A stretch of 64,000 nt of DNA from Chamaesiphon sp. 341R_metabat_111 (GCA_025351825.1 JANXVE010000160.1:1-64000), one strand, 5' to 3'. Positions 53,737 to 63,574 are shown, counted from the stretch's first letter. Notes: a model not told the origin generated them from the letters alone. Translations and numbers: made by a program.

Positions 53737-55632
53737 TTGGCCAAACCGACATCCCGCTTTGATTTTGAACAGGCAACCCAAGTCACTAAACAATTAGTGA
53801 GCCAGATGCCTAAGTGGTTGCGCTTGCCATTCATCCGAAGCTGGGTGTTCTGGGCAATTATCACCCTCGGAATTTCTGGTGGACTAGTTTATCTGGCTTT
53901 AGGCTTGTTATTAAACCCCAAAGCAGTACCAAACTGTCCCGAAATGTTTGTGCCAATGTCATCGGCATCTCTGCGAGTTTATTGCGGACAATTGGCGGCA
54001 AGTAAGCAAACATTGCCAGACTTAATTACGGCGATGAATCTCGTCAAAGATATCGCACCAAACGATCCTACTCGTAGTTATGTCGAGAGCAACGTTCAGA
54101 AATGGTCGCTGCTAATTTTGAGATTGGCAGAAGGTGCCTACCAGGATGGTAACTACGATGATGCCGTAAAAGCTGCCAAAAAAGTTCCTAATAATGTTTC
54201 TGCCTATAAAATTGTCCAGAAAAGACTGGGACAATGGGAAGAAACTTGGAATAAAGGAGTTGGGTACGATCGAGAAGCCAGAGATCTATTAAATGGTTCA
54301 AAATGGATTAATGCTTACGGGGTAGCTGTAAAATTGACTACTCTCAACAATCGCTATTGGGCGACAACCAAATATCAAGAATTGGCTGACATGGTACAGG
54401 TTGCCAAAGCTGATAGTTCCAAATTAGATGAAGCGAATCAATTAATTAAAACTACCGAAATTGCCTCTCTGCTCAAAGCAGTAGAGATGTCAAACAAAAT
54501 CGATTCCAAGAGTTTTGCCCATGCTGAAGCTCAAAACATCATCGCCACCGCAGCGAAAAAAATGCTCAAACTAGCGACAGTTAAGCTAGATGGTAACGAC
54601 TGGAAAGGTGCTCTAGAAATTGCCAACAAAACGCCTGAAGCTCCAGAAGTTAAAACCGAATTGCAAAACCTGATTAATCTCGCCCAAGCTCAATCACATG
54701 CCGTCAATAGTACGGTTGCCGAACTAGAAACAGCAATCTCCCTAGTGCAGAGCATCAAAGCAGATAGCCCGATGTTTGACAAAGCCAAGCAGTTTTCAGG
54801 TGCTTGGCAACTAGAAGTCCAGGATCTGGCTGGACTCCAACAAGCCCGCAGTCTGGCGGCGACTGGAACAGTAACAGATCTCCAATTGGCAATTACCCAA
54901 GCCCAAAATATCCCTAAAAACAACCCACGCGGCAAAGAAGCCGCCCAAGTCGTCGGGGAATGGCGCAAACAAATTGAAACCGTTGAAGACACTCCCTTTG
55001 TCCAAGCTGCTGATACTCTCGCATCAGGTAATACGATCGAAGGAGTCCAAGGCGCGATCGCTCAATTGAGTCAAATCCGCCCAGGACGCGCCCTCTACGC
55101 CTCGTCACAGCAAAAAATCAAACAATGGACAGCAGACATCCAACGAGCTGAAGATACCCCGATCCTAGAGCAAGCTGAAAGCCTAGCAGGTTCTGGCGAT
55201 CTAGCCGCAGCAATTAAGATGGCGCAAAGAATCGGTTCGGGTAGAGCAATGTCCGCCCAACGGCAAGAGCGCGTCGGTGATTGGCAAGCTCAACTTCAAG
55301 CGGCGAATAACGTCGCTGCTGCCCAAAAACTAGCCCAAAGAGGCACCCCTGAAGCCCTGCTCGGTGCCATCCAAGCCGCAGCTAGAGTACCGAAGAGTTC
55401 GCCATTACGCGCTCAAGCTCAGTCGTCAATGGACAACTGGGGTGGTCAAATGCTAGAAATCGCTCAAAGTGTTGCCACCACAGATCTCCGTCGCGCAATT
55501 TCGATCGCCAAAGTCATTCCCGAACGTACTTCCGTTGCTGGTGCTGCCCAAAATGCGATCCAACAGTGGCAACAGCAACTCAACCAGGCTGCACCGCCAG
55601 CGACTAACGAGAATGGCTTGCCAAATCAGTAA
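53737..55632 (+). CDS. Large W-repeat membrane protein, paralogue of the 33808 gene
   Basis: A 631-residue protein with a membrane helix at about 38-60 (WVFWAIITLGISGGLVYLALGLLL), two conserved Cys just after it (PNCPEMF and RVYCGQ), and a tail of ~45-residue repeats with a conserved Trp (for example GAYQDGNYDDAVKAAKKVPN, then EWRKQIETVEDTP). Layout and several motifs match the 33808 gene; the two proteins are paralogues. TTG start at 53737. Function unknown. Confidence 0.6.
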   Translation: MAKPTSRFDFEQATQVTKQLVSQMPKWLRLPFIRSWVFWAIITLGISGGLVYLALGLLLNPKAVPNCPEMFVPMSSASLRVYCGQLAASKQTLPDLITAMNLVKDIAPNDPTRSYVESNVQKWSLLILRLAEGAYQDGNYDDAVKAAKKVPNNVSAYKIVQKRLGQWEETWNKGVGYDREARDLLNGSKWINAYGVAVKLTTLNNRYWATTKYQELADMVQVAKADSSKLDEANQLIKTTEIASLLKAVEMSNKIDSKSFAHAEAQNIIATAAKKMLKLATVKLDGNDWKGALEIANKTPEAPEVKTELQNLINLAQAQSHAVNSTVAELETAISLVQSIKADSPMFDKAKQFSGAWQLEVQDLAGLQQARSLAATGTVTDLQLAITQAQNIPKNNPRGKEAAQVVGEWRKQIETVEDTPFVQAADTLASGNTIEGVQGAIAQLSQIRPGRALYASSQQKIKQWTADIQRAEDTPILEQAESLAGSGDLAAAIKMAQRIGSGRAMSAQRQERVGDWQAQLQAANNVAAAQKLAQRGTPEALLGAIQAAARVPKSSPLRAQAQSSMDNWGGQMLEIAQSVATTDLRRAISIAKVIPERTSVAGAAQNAIQQWQQQLNQAAPPATNENGLPNQ

Positions 55633-55633
55633 G

Positions 55634-55708
55634 CTCACATCTTGCATCAAACCGCAGCTACTAGTATTGAGAGGATAGAGGGTAGCGCGCCATTGGTGCA
55701 AGATGTGA
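55634..55708. terminator. Inverted repeat between two convergent genes
   Basis: CTCACATCTTGCA and TGCAAGATGTGAG pair over 13 bases with a 48-base loop. It lies between the W-repeat gene and the DUF11 gene and could end transcription on both sides. No T run follows, so the role is uncertain. Confidence 0.5.
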
Positions 55709-55722
55709 GTCACTAAATCTGC

Positions 55723-58700
55723 CTACTTTACCTTGGTAGTAAAGCGAATCAAACCATAGGAATTGGTAGGATTGCCTGGTGTAATAGCTCCAGGAATGTC
55801 GATCGAGTTGGGAACTCCGGTGCCTGGATCCCCAGTAATATCGACAACAACCACACCATTATCATTCACTGAACCTGATGGTAAAGCACATTTTAAGGGC
55901 AGGGGATTATTGCTATCAATAAACTGACCACGATCTTGTGAATCCCGCAAGTTTGTAAGACTTATCGCTGGATTTACGCCCAACTTGAATTGGATACCAG
56001 TACCGACACCATAACGATCGGCTTTAAATGTTTGGTTGGGCATAATTAGGTCGCAGATTCGGAAATTTTTAGCAGGAGTGTCACCAACGTTCATAAAGTA
56101 AACGCTGTATTCGATTTCGTCTCCTGGCACTACTTTACCTCCGTCGATCGCGCCAGTCAGATAATCAGCGGCCCAGTTAGGGTGAGGAATATAGTTAGGA
56201 GCGATAGCACTAATCACTTTTTTATTGAGGGCGGTGATCCGCTTAACCAGTAATATTTGGGGTGGAGTTTTAACTCTGGCAAACACGTCATTGGATATTA
56301 ATTTCCCAAGTAGTCCAGTCGCCCGACCAGTAAATTGGTTGGTGTAGCGATCGTTGCCATTGTTGCCAGTTTGAGTCAAATTGAGGCTAATCTTGCGAGT
56401 TGGCATACCAGCATTAAAGGCTGTGGCACTAATCCGAACGGCAGTAATATCGCTGTTCGTTGCCGGACAACCAGTACCGCCAAGGTTTGAACACCAGGTG
56501 GTCGCGCCACCAGCTTGATTGCTAGAATCGAGTGGATCGTTATTAATCAGGCTGTGTTGGCGATTGGTGTACTCAAAAGTTTCACCATTGGTACCAGAGA
56601 TCCCACTAAAGCTCGATGAACCAGTATAGCTAGTCACTGGAACACGACCATCAAGATTGTAGGGAAAAATGTCAATGTACTGTGAACTGCCCACATCGGT
56701 AGAACCAGTATTGGCGTAGTAAAGATAGTAAGTAACGCCAGTATTCTTGTCCACCAGATTCTGGGCTACTTCTTTGAAGATTTGGAAGCTGGCTGGATTA
56801 CCGATCGTGACGCTAGCAATCCGCCTTCGGGCAGACTCTGGGGATGAATCATCAGGAGACTCGATAATCGCCGTATTAACCGCCGTAGAGTTGTTGGGGG
56901 CATCTAGTCGAATTTTGGCTCGATAGGTGATGTCAGGAACAGTGACATTGGGTACAAGCGATCCCAACTGCCACGTAATTGTGGTTGTGCCATCAGGATT
57001 ATTAACCACACTAGTCGGGACAACATTTGCCGATCCCACGACGTAATTCATCGTTGCGGGGAGAATGTCACGTACAACCACTTGGGGACTAACGGGGGCG
57101 GGATTAACGGTTGCCGTAATTGTTGATTTGAGCTTGAAGGTGACTTCAGTACCAGCAGCAGCCGAGATGACTGGCTGGTTGGGGGTATTTTGTTTATCGA
57201 TCCGGACGATCGCCCGTGTCATCGTCAATCGATCGCCCCAACCAGCATAGCCATTATCGTCCTGTTGATAAAAGCCAGCAAACCAGCCAGCAGGCATTCC
57301 TGACTCGCCCTGGTACGCACCTGGATAGCTGGGAATATAAAAACCACTAGTCTCCACTAATCTAGTCCCGATCGGAATCGGCGTAGATGTATTCAGATAA
57401 TTATTGCGGGCGGTGAGATTTACGTGAATATACCATGTCGTTCCGGTCTGAATTGGGTTGAGGGCGATCAGTCGCACTTTGGAGACAGCATCCGCGCCTC
57501 CTGGTACGTTCCGAATATCTGTATTCCAGCCCCCAGGTGAATCACTATCTCGACAAGTTGCTTTCTTCTGATCTAGGGGTGTCGCATACATGCCTGTGCC
57601 ATATTCGATCCGATAATCTACACCCAAAGTACCAGTAGTACTATAATTCTGAACGGCACTGCTCGGTGTCCCAGCAATCGGTGTGACTGCTTGAGTTTTG
57701 TTATCGATCGCCGTACACAGGATACTTCCAGCCCCCCAGGGTAATGCACCATTGTTACTGAGGTAGAGTACACTAGCATAGGTTTGACCAGGCATCACAG
57801 GACCATCTCCACCATTGAGAGCACTCATCCCTGGCAGCACTGTCTGGTCGTCCCCAACACGAATAGCATAGCGTGATGTAAAACCAGCACCAGTTGATAC
57901 TAACGTGTGGTCGTAATAGTCGTTACTGGTCAGCGGATCTTGATTTGGTTGTCCACTCGCTCCGGTTGCGGTAAATCCAGTGAGTTTGTTGCGAACATTT
58001 ACTTGTCCTGGAGCTGTTTGTCCGGTGTTTTGCGAGATCGAGGTCACTGGCACCCACAGATGGATCGCGCCCACAGCTAGATAATTTTTGTCGGCAGGGA
58101 GAGTAATGCCACCAGTGTAATCTTTGATGGGGGAACGATTGCCAGTAGTGTCTGCACCAGTGACAGTAATTTGAACGGGTTGACCTGGACCAGCTTGGCT
58201 ACAAGTCCAAGTTCCTGAATCAGTCGTCGAGTAGTCTGGATTGCCATATTGAGTATAGTAGCTGGAGTTAATTTTCCCATTAGGATAGCCATAAAAATAA
58301 GCCCAAGGATCTCCACCCATACGATTGCAAGAACTATTGCTGCCTGGAGTTAAGGATTGATAACTACTATAAGACGGTCGCCAAGTATATAATTTCGCGC
58401 CCGCAATGGGTTGACCATTGTTTGTGCCGCCATTGTAAGTCAAAGTATCGGTAAAAGAAATATTTCCGGTTAAAGCTTCTCCACCCTTGCCACCACCACT
58501 CAAGGACAAGACGATCGGATAGCGAATCACCAGTCCATCAGTGACTCCATCATCACCTTTTGCCGCTCCCTCCACAGAGGCTAATTGCTTCCATAAATCA
58601 GTTTTTGGTGCAGCGGAGATCGTCAGATTGCTGGTGGTAATAGAGTTGAGAGTGGAGGTGGAATTACCGACTGTCATCGATCCTGTCGCTTGAGTCGTAT

Positions 58701-59184
58701 TACCGTTGCCAACATAAGCATTGCTGGGAGCGCGTCTTTTGTTGAGAACTTTGGCTTTGAGATCGATCGCGCCTGAAGTTCCAGATGCGATCGTCCCCAA
58801 ATTACAGGTAATTGATTGACTGCCATTGCCTGAATCCGTGACTATCCCCGAACCTGCAATACATACGGGTGGCAAGGATATTTCGACATTATCAGGAACA
58901 GTTGCTTGTAAAACAACATCATTTGCAGCTCCGTTACTGACGTTGTACTCCCACTTGTACGTGATGATATCCAGCGTTCTGACGACATTGTTTGTAGCGT
59001 CTAGATCGTTACCAGGATTGTTGTTGGCATCAAAGGGTGCTGTGCCGCTGCTACCGACCTTGAAATTAAAAATTACATCAGCCGCATGAGCTGTTTCGCC
59101 CGAAAGTAGTGAGGTGCCAGTGGTAAATGCGCTCAAGAGTAAAATTTGAGCCAAGCGGGTGTATCTGTGAGTGCTGGGATTCAT
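55723..59184 (-). CDS. Large secreted protein with DUF11 domains
   Basis: The 1153-residue protein has a signal peptide (ARLAQILLLSAFTTGTSLLSGETAHA-type) and a long mature part of beta-rich repeats. At least two DUF11-type segments show up: one around PGDEIEYSVYFMNVGDTPAKNFRICDLIMP and one around GTEVTFKLKSTITATVNPAPVSPQVVVRDILP. DUF11 occurs in bacterial surface adhesins. No anchor is visible in the C-terminal end, so it is probably released or bound by partner proteins. ATG at 59184. Function is inferred to be surface or matrix related. Confidence 0.75.
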   Translation of the reverse strand: MNPSTHRYTRLAQILLLSAFTTGTSLLSGETAHAADVIFNFKVGSSGTAPFDANNNPGNDLDATNNVVRTLDIITYKWEYNVSNGAANDVVLQATVPDNVEISLPPVCIAGSGIVTDSGNGSQSITCNLGTIASGTSGAIDLKAKVLNKRRAPSNAYVGNGNTTQATGSMTVGNSTSTLNSITTSNLTISAAPKTDLWKQLASVEGAAKGDDGVTDGLVIRYPIVLSLSGGGKGGEALTGNISFTDTLTYNGGTNNGQPIAGAKLYTWRPSYSSYQSLTPGSNSSCNRMGGDPWAYFYGYPNGKINSSYYTQYGNPDYSTTDSGTWTCSQAGPGQPVQITVTGADTTGNRSPIKDYTGGITLPADKNYLAVGAIHLWVPVTSISQNTGQTAPGQVNVRNKLTGFTATGASGQPNQDPLTSNDYYDHTLVSTGAGFTSRYAIRVGDDQTVLPGMSALNGGDGPVMPGQTYASVLYLSNNGALPWGAGSILCTAIDNKTQAVTPIAGTPSSAVQNYSTTGTLGVDYRIEYGTGMYATPLDQKKATCRDSDSPGGWNTDIRNVPGGADAVSKVRLIALNPIQTGTTWYIHVNLTARNNYLNTSTPIPIGTRLVETSGFYIPSYPGAYQGESGMPAGWFAGFYQQDDNGYAGWGDRLTMTRAIVRIDKQNTPNQPVISAAAGTEVTFKLKSTITATVNPAPVSPQVVVRDILPATMNYVVGSANVVPTSVVNNPDGTTTITWQLGSLVPNVTVPDITYRAKIRLDAPNNSTAVNTAIIESPDDSSPESARRRIASVTIGNPASFQIFKEVAQNLVDKNTGVTYYLYYANTGSTDVGSSQYIDIFPYNLDGRVPVTSYTGSSSFSGISGTNGETFEYTNRQHSLINNDPLDSSNQAGGATTWCSNLGGTGCPATNSDITAVRISATAFNAGMPTRKISLNLTQTGNNGNDRYTNQFTGRATGLLGKLISNDVFARVKTPPQILLVKRITALNKKVISAIAPNYIPHPNWAADYLTGAIDGGKVVPGDEIEYSVYFMNVGDTPAKNFRICDLIMPNQTFKADRYGVGTGIQFKLGVNPAISLTNLRDSQDRGQFIDSNNPLPLKCALPSGSVNDNGVVVVDITGDPGTGVPNSIDIPGAITPGNPTNSYGLIRFTTKVK

Positions 59185-59346
59185 GAACTACAATCGGGTC
59201 GAAAATTATCTTAAACTTAAGATACCCACGATCGATACTTTAGTATCTAAGTTGGTGTCAACTCGACAACTTTTCTGACCTTGCAGTTTACTTTAGCCTA
59301 AATATATGCGTGCGCCTAAATATATATAAACATAGTATCCTTTTAT

Positions 59347-59370
59347 AGGATGGGCACTGCCCACCCTACG
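59347..59370. repeat. Dispersed palindrome, GTGGGCAGTGCCCAC family
   Basis: Inverted copy of the element at 35825. The gap 59185-59425 otherwise shows only AT-rich sequence and ATATATAAAC-like stretches. Confidence 0.7.
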
Positions 59371-59425
59371 GTTACTGTTTGTTTATTGATGAAAATTTCT
59401 TGCCGAATCAAGCATTTAGAATCCT

Positions 59426-59929
59426 CTAAAATCGATAGCCTGCACCGATATTTATCCATGTACTAGACGCTGATTTATAGTTAGCATTAATCACAAAACT
59501 TTCACTAGCATTGTAATCAACACCGCCTTCAAAGTAAAAGCCGCCATTACCACTAGCTGTTCCGGTTGTGGCAACTTCCCCAGCTCCAATTCCTAGATAG
59601 GGAATCAATCCAGAGTTAGGTATCTGAAAGTTGTACGTAACGCTGGCACCATAGGCTGTACCTGTGCCTGTACCTGAATTTTTATACTGAATAAATGGTC
59701 TGAGCGCAATATTCTCAGCCAGCCCGAACTTCGCATTGATACCATACAAAGTACTACTGTTAACAAATCCAATACTGGGAGCTACATAGTTTTGTTTGTC
59801 TTCTGCTGCACTTGCACTACTAACCGAGAGCAAAATCATTGCTGCTGTTAAAATAGAAGAAGTCGCTGCAATAATCGACGATTTCCATCCTTGAGCCAAT
59901 GTTTGAGCGGATTTGAGATTGTATGGCAT
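59426..59929 (-). CDS. Outer-membrane beta-barrel protein
   Basis: A 167-residue protein with a signal peptide (SSILTAAMILLSVSSASA) and alternating amphipathic strands (VAPSIGFVNSSTLYGINAKFG, LRPFIQYKNSG, PYLGIGAGEVATTG). It ends in Phe (GAGYRF), the usual outer-membrane targeting residue. It is divergent from padR and has its start 36 bases from the double operator. Probably a small OmpA/porin-like barrel; the substrate or role is unknown. Confidence 0.7.
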   Translation of the reverse strand: MPYNLKSAQTLAQGWKSSIIAATSSILTAAMILLSVSSASAAEDKQNYVAPSIGFVNSSTLYGINAKFGLAENIALRPFIQYKNSGTGTGTAYGASVTYNFQIPNSGLIPYLGIGAGEVATTGTASGNGGFYFEGGVDYNASESFVINANYKSASSTWINIGAGYRF

Positions 59930-59965
59930 GACGAATATTTAAGCGATTACTTTAAGTTGATTTGC

Positions 59966-60012
59966 TATGCAATTAAGTGCATACTTGAATCATATATGCA
60001 CTTAATTGCATA
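59966..60012. promoter_or_regulatory. Double palindromic operator, probable PadR site
   Basis: TATGCAATTAAGTGCATA at 59966-59983 and TATGCACTTAATTGCATA at 59995-60012 are inverted copies of one 18-base site, each with its own TATGCA/TGCATA dyad. The pair sits between two divergent genes, 36 bases before the beta-barrel start and 52 bases before padR. The geometry fits a regulator dimer pair that controls both genes. Confidence 0.75.
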
Positions 60013-60064
60013 CGTCAACCCCTGCGGGCATATTTTTTGTCGCTCGATTAAAAACATCACGCTC

Positions 60065-60601
60065 ATGGCTCTATCTCACGCCCTTTTAGCCGCGCTGCAC
60101 AGCGCACCCTGTAGCGGGTACGATCTGGCAAAGAAATTTGATGGATCTGTCGGCTTTGTGTGGAATGCCACCCACCAACAGATCTATCGGGAGCTAACCA
60201 AGCTAGAAGAACAAAGTCATGTCACCGCAGAAGTAGTCCAGCAAGACAATCGCCCTGATAAAAAAGTCTATAAAGTAACACCCGCAGGCGAAGATTACCT
60301 GCGGGTATGGATTGCGAAACCGATTGTGATGTCAGGGAAAAAGGACGATCTATTGGTTAAATTATTCGCGGGAGATTTAGTAGAGCCGTCAGTGATTTTG
60401 TGCGAATTAGAACACCATCGCGCCCAACATCAAGATCTCTTAGATACCTGTAAATCGATCGAGCAACACATATTTGCCAATGTCTCACCGCAGGATCTCC
60501 AGCGTCGCTATCGCTATCTGACAGTCAGACAGGGGGTGCGGATCGAGACTGAGTGGTTGGCATGGTGCGACGAAGCGATCGCCTTTGTCAAGCAATTTTA
60601 G
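60065..60601 (+). CDS. PadR-family transcriptional regulator
   Basis: The 178-residue protein has a PadR winged helix domain: MALSHALLAALHSAPCSGYDLAKKFD, VWNATHQQIYRELTKLEEQ, RPDKKVYKVTPAGEDYLRVW. A helical C-terminal half (DDLLVKLFAGDLVEPSVILCELEHHRAQH) dimerises and may bind a ligand. A longer frame opens at 59891 but would run through the operator; ATG at 60065 is the family start. It probably represses itself and the divergent beta-barrel gene. The ligand is unknown. Confidence 0.9.
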   Translation: MALSHALLAALHSAPCSGYDLAKKFDGSVGFVWNATHQQIYRELTKLEEQSHVTAEVVQQDNRPDKKVYKVTPAGEDYLRVWIAKPIVMSGKKDDLLVKLFAGDLVEPSVILCELEHHRAQHQDLLDTCKSIEQHIFANVSPQDLQRRYRYLTVRQGVRIETEWLAWCDEAIAFVKQF

Positions 60602-60633
60602 AATCACTTCACAGACGATCGGGAAAATAGAAC

Positions 60634-61482
60634 TCAGATAATTTCGTTTGGATCGATACCTCGATCGCGAAGATAGGTGATTAGTTTTTCCTTTTCTTCA
60701 CGTTCTCGATCGGCACGTTGAGACTCCTGCTCGGCACGTTGAGACTCCTGCTCGGCACGTTGGGACTCTTGTTCGGCACGTCGGGACTCCTGCTCGGCAC
60801 GTTGGGACTCTTGTTCGGCTCTGTAGCGTTCGGATTCAATCTGTTCTACCGCCCAAGGTAAAATTGCTGATGACTGGTTCCACCACCGCAGCCAGTAGCC
60901 GCAGCGATCGGTTTTAGATCCGTTCCAAGTCCCCAAATAGAGGTCGATTTCTGGTAGCCAATGACGACCATTTTCATCTGGCTGTTCTAATTCGTATTTG
61001 CCGTTTTGCAGTCGGTACAGTTCTAATAATCCAGCTCCTGGCTCAAAGATGACATAAATCGGTATCTGCAATATTTGTTCGTAAAAGAACCATTTACCAG
61101 GAGGATAAGTGGGTTTAATGGAATACTCGCCGCATTCAGTTGCAGAGAGAAATTCCATGACGATCTGAGGTAAGTCGCCTTCTAGATTGGGCGTGTAGCT
61201 GTTGCGAGAAGCCAATTGCTCTTTGACACTGGCAACGTACAACCAATCGGGTGCTTTGATGACCAATTCTCCATTCATCGTTGCACACAGACCAAAGTTA
61301 GTAGCTATCAACATTTGGGGCTGAATGCGTTGGGCGATTTCGAGGCTTTCTCGCAATGCGCCTGCGATTAATGGTTGTCCGGTATTTTCCACAGGTTCAT
61401 CCTCTAGTTTAAATCCAGTAGGAAGGGGTTCCCAGGTGATTTCCAATGCTGGCTTTTGGTTAATCTTGAGTTGAGTTGTCAT
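60634..61482 (-). CDS. Uma2-family protein with a repeat-built coiled coil
   Basis: A 282-residue protein with a Uma2/PD-(D/E)XK nuclease-like domain at about 60-200 (LKLEDEPVEN, PQIVMEFLSATECGEY, EPGAGLLELYRLQNGKYEL). Its C-terminal part (225-270) is a coiled coil made of the 7-residue repeat QRAEQES. The family has the nuclease fold but no proven function. It is a second Uma2 gene beside the broken one at 93. ATG at 61482. Confidence 0.82.
   Translation of the reverse strand: MTTQLKINQKPALEITWEPLPTGFKLEDEPVENTGQPLIAGALRESLEIAQRIQPQMLIATNFGLCATMNGELVIKAPDWLYVASVKEQLASRNSYTPNLEGDLPQIVMEFLSATECGEYSIKPTYPPGKWFFYEQILQIPIYVIFEPGAGLLELYRLQNGKYELEQPDENGRHWLPEIDLYLGTWNGSKTDRCGYWLRWWNQSSAILPWAVEQIESERYRAEQESQRAEQESRRAEQESQRAEQESQRAEQESQRADREREEKEKLITYLRDRGIDPNEII
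60711..60815. repeat. 21-base tandem repeat in the Uma2 coiled coil
   Basis: Five 21-base units (CGGCACGTTGAGACTCCTGCT type) encode five 7-residue heptads. The frame is kept in all units. Confidence 0.85.
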
Positions 61483-61495
61483 ACATGCAACCTTA

Positions 61496-61548
61496 TCGTT
61501 GGCGTTGGCGTAAGCCTGCCTTTGGCACAGCCTACCGTAGGTAATCGA
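61496..61548. repeat. Dispersed repeat, GGTAGGCT/CCTACC type
   Basis: Degenerate relative of the GATTACCTCCGGTAGGCTAT unit (15044, 16237, 31618) in inverted orientation, here as GGCACAGCCTACCGTAGGTA with a GTTGGCG lead. It precedes the Uma2 gene. Confidence 0.7.
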
Positions 61549-61639
61549 TCTTTATTTTAGAACATTACTAATAGTTGAGGGCAAACTATTAAGTACAACT
61601 GCGGGTGGAACACACTACCAGCAGTATTCCACCAATAGA

Positions 61640-62638
61640 TTAGCCGTGGCGTTTTTGGTGCCATTGCCAAGCATGGGCGATGATATCTTCCAGCTTAGGA
61701 AATTCAGGATTCCAACCCAGGACTTTGCGAACTCGATCGCTACTACCAACTAAGATCGAAGGATCTCCAGCGCGTCTGTCGCCATAGACGACTTTAATCT
61801 CTTTTCCGGTTACTTTTTTAGCGGTTTCGATTACTTCCTTGACGGAGTAACCATTGCCATTGCCCAGGTTAAATACCTGACTATCACCGCCTGCGAGTAA
61901 ATAAGCTAGTCCCAATACATGGGCGGTAGCTAAATCCTGAACGTGGATATAGTCGCGGATACAAGTACCATCAGGCGTAGGATAATCGGTACCGTAAACC
62001 GAAATATGCTCCCGCTTGCCCATCGCGGCGAATAGGACGAGGGGAACTAAATGAGTCTCAGGGGTATGATCTTCGCCTAGACGACCCATAGGATCGGCTC
62101 CAGAGGCATTGAAATACCGAAAGCGAACTGATTTGAAGTTGTGGGCGGTATCAAAGTCAGAGAGGATATTCTCGACCATTAGCTTGCTCGTGGCGTAGGG
62201 ACTAATTGGTGCAAAAGGGCAATCTTCCACAATCGGCGTGGTTGCTGGAATGCCGTATACAGCGCAGGTGGAGGAGAAAACTAGCTTGTGAATGTCTGCT
62301 GCCCGCATTGCTTCGACTAGATTGAGGGTACCCATGACGTTATTTTCATAGTACATACCTGGTTTTTCGACCGATTCACCGACAGCAATATAGGCGGCAA
62401 AGTGCATCACCGCATCGATCTTGTGAGTGGCAAAGACGCGATCGAGTGCAGCCCGATCTCGAGTATCACCGACAACCAACTCGACATCCAAAACGCTCTT
62501 AACTAATTCTTGATGTCCATACTCTAAGTTATCAAAAATTACGACATTATAGCCCGCTTGTTTCAAGGCTAAGACGGCGTGGGAGCCAATATATCCGGCT
62601 CCACCTGTTACTAAAATTGTTGACTTTTGCTCGGACAT
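61640..62638 (-). CDS. galE: UDP-glucose 4-epimerase
   Basis: The 332-residue short-chain-type epimerase has the NAD motif VTGGAGYIGSHAV at 10-22, the catalytic Ser/Thr region FSSTCAVYG, and the YATSK motif. It interconverts UDP-glucose and UDP-galactose and feeds lipopolysaccharide and polysaccharide synthesis. No partner gene is near. ATG at 62638. Confidence 0.95.
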   Translation of the reverse strand: MSEQKSTILVTGGAGYIGSHAVLALKQAGYNVVIFDNLEYGHQELVKSVLDVELVVGDTRDRAALDRVFATHKIDAVMHFAAYIAVGESVEKPGMYYENNVMGTLNLVEAMRAADIHKLVFSSTCAVYGIPATTPIVEDCPFAPISPYATSKLMVENILSDFDTAHNFKSVRFRYFNASGADPMGRLGEDHTPETHLVPLVLFAAMGKREHISVYGTDYPTPDGTCIRDYIHVQDLATAHVLGLAYLLAGGDSQVFNLGNGNGYSVKEVIETAKKVTGKEIKVVYGDRRAGDPSILVGSSDRVRKVLGWNPEFPKLEDIIAHAWQWHQKRHG

Positions 62639-62747
62639 CTGGATTAGTTAATAAATTTATAAAAGGCACTAGTTTAGTGTACCCACACACCAAGGCAGAG
62701 GTTGGATAATAAGAGTAATCGGCTTAATATTAGATTTAACTATTTTT

Positions 62748-63521
62748 ATGGAAATTATTCGGATCGCCGTTTTATCAGACAATTACATTTTCTTGATGCT
62801 TGACCTCGATCGCAAGATCGCCGCAGTTGTCGATCCGGCTGAAGCTGCACCAGTGCTAGCTGAACTCGCCCGTCATCAAGTCGAACTCGTGGCAATCTTT
62901 AATACCCACCACCACGGCGATCATGTCGGTGGCAATAAGGAATTGATCGCGGCATTTCCCAATCTCTGTGTCTATGGCGGTGCCGAAGATCGGGGACGGA
63001 TTCCTGGCCAGCAGGTATACTTAGTCGATGGCGATCGAGTCCAATTTGGCGACTACACGGGTCAGATCCTATTTATCCCTGGGCACACCCGCGCTCATAT
63101 CGCCTATTATTTCCCCCCAATTGACAGTGACGTTCCAGGTGAATTGTTCTGTGGGGACACGATTTTTGCAGGTGGCTGTGGTCGCTTATTTGAAGGGACT
63201 CCCGCTCAAATGGTCGGATCGATGACTAAATTGCGGCAGTTGCCAGACAACACGCGGATCTGGTGTGCTCATGAGTACACACTGAGCAATCTCAAATTTG
63301 CCGTCACCGTTGACCCCGACAATCAAGAACTCGCACAGCGACTGGTTAGTGTTACAGTCGATCGTCAAAATCTCATCCCTACAGTTCCCACTTGGATGGG
63401 AATTGAGAAACGAACTAATCCCTTCCTCCGGTGGGATGTAGCCGCGCTTCAGTCCAGTGTAGCTAGCAATGATGGTGTCGAAACCTTCGCCAAAATTCGC
63501 GGTCGTAAAGACCAATTTTAG
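62748..63521 (+). CDS. gloB: Hydroxyacylglutathione hydrolase (glyoxalase II)
   Basis: The 257-residue metallo-beta-lactamase-fold enzyme has the metal-binding motif HHHGDH at 54-59, the GHTRAH motif, FCGDTIF, and the WCAHEYT region. It splits S-lactoylglutathione to lactate and glutathione in methylglyoxal removal. It is divergent from galE; a hairpin follows the stop codon. Confidence 0.93.
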   Translation: MEIIRIAVLSDNYIFLMLDLDRKIAAVVDPAEAAPVLAELARHQVELVAIFNTHHHGDHVGGNKELIAAFPNLCVYGGAEDRGRIPGQQVYLVDGDRVQFGDYTGQILFIPGHTRAHIAYYFPPIDSDVPGELFCGDTIFAGGCGRLFEGTPAQMVGSMTKLRQLPDNTRIWCAHEYTLSNLKFAVTVDPDNQELAQRLVSVTVDRQNLIPTVPTWMGIEKRTNPFLRWDVAALQSSVASNDGVETFAKIRGRKDQF

Positions 63522-63543
63522 AATTGCTACGCTGGTTAGGACA

Positions 63544-63574
63544 CAAACCCGACTTTTCCAAAAAGTCGGGTTTG
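63544..63574. terminator. Hairpin terminator between gloB and a convergent gene
   Basis: CAAACCCGACTTTT pairs with AAAAGTCGGGTTTG across three bases, with T runs within the arms. It can serve both strands. Confidence 0.75.
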
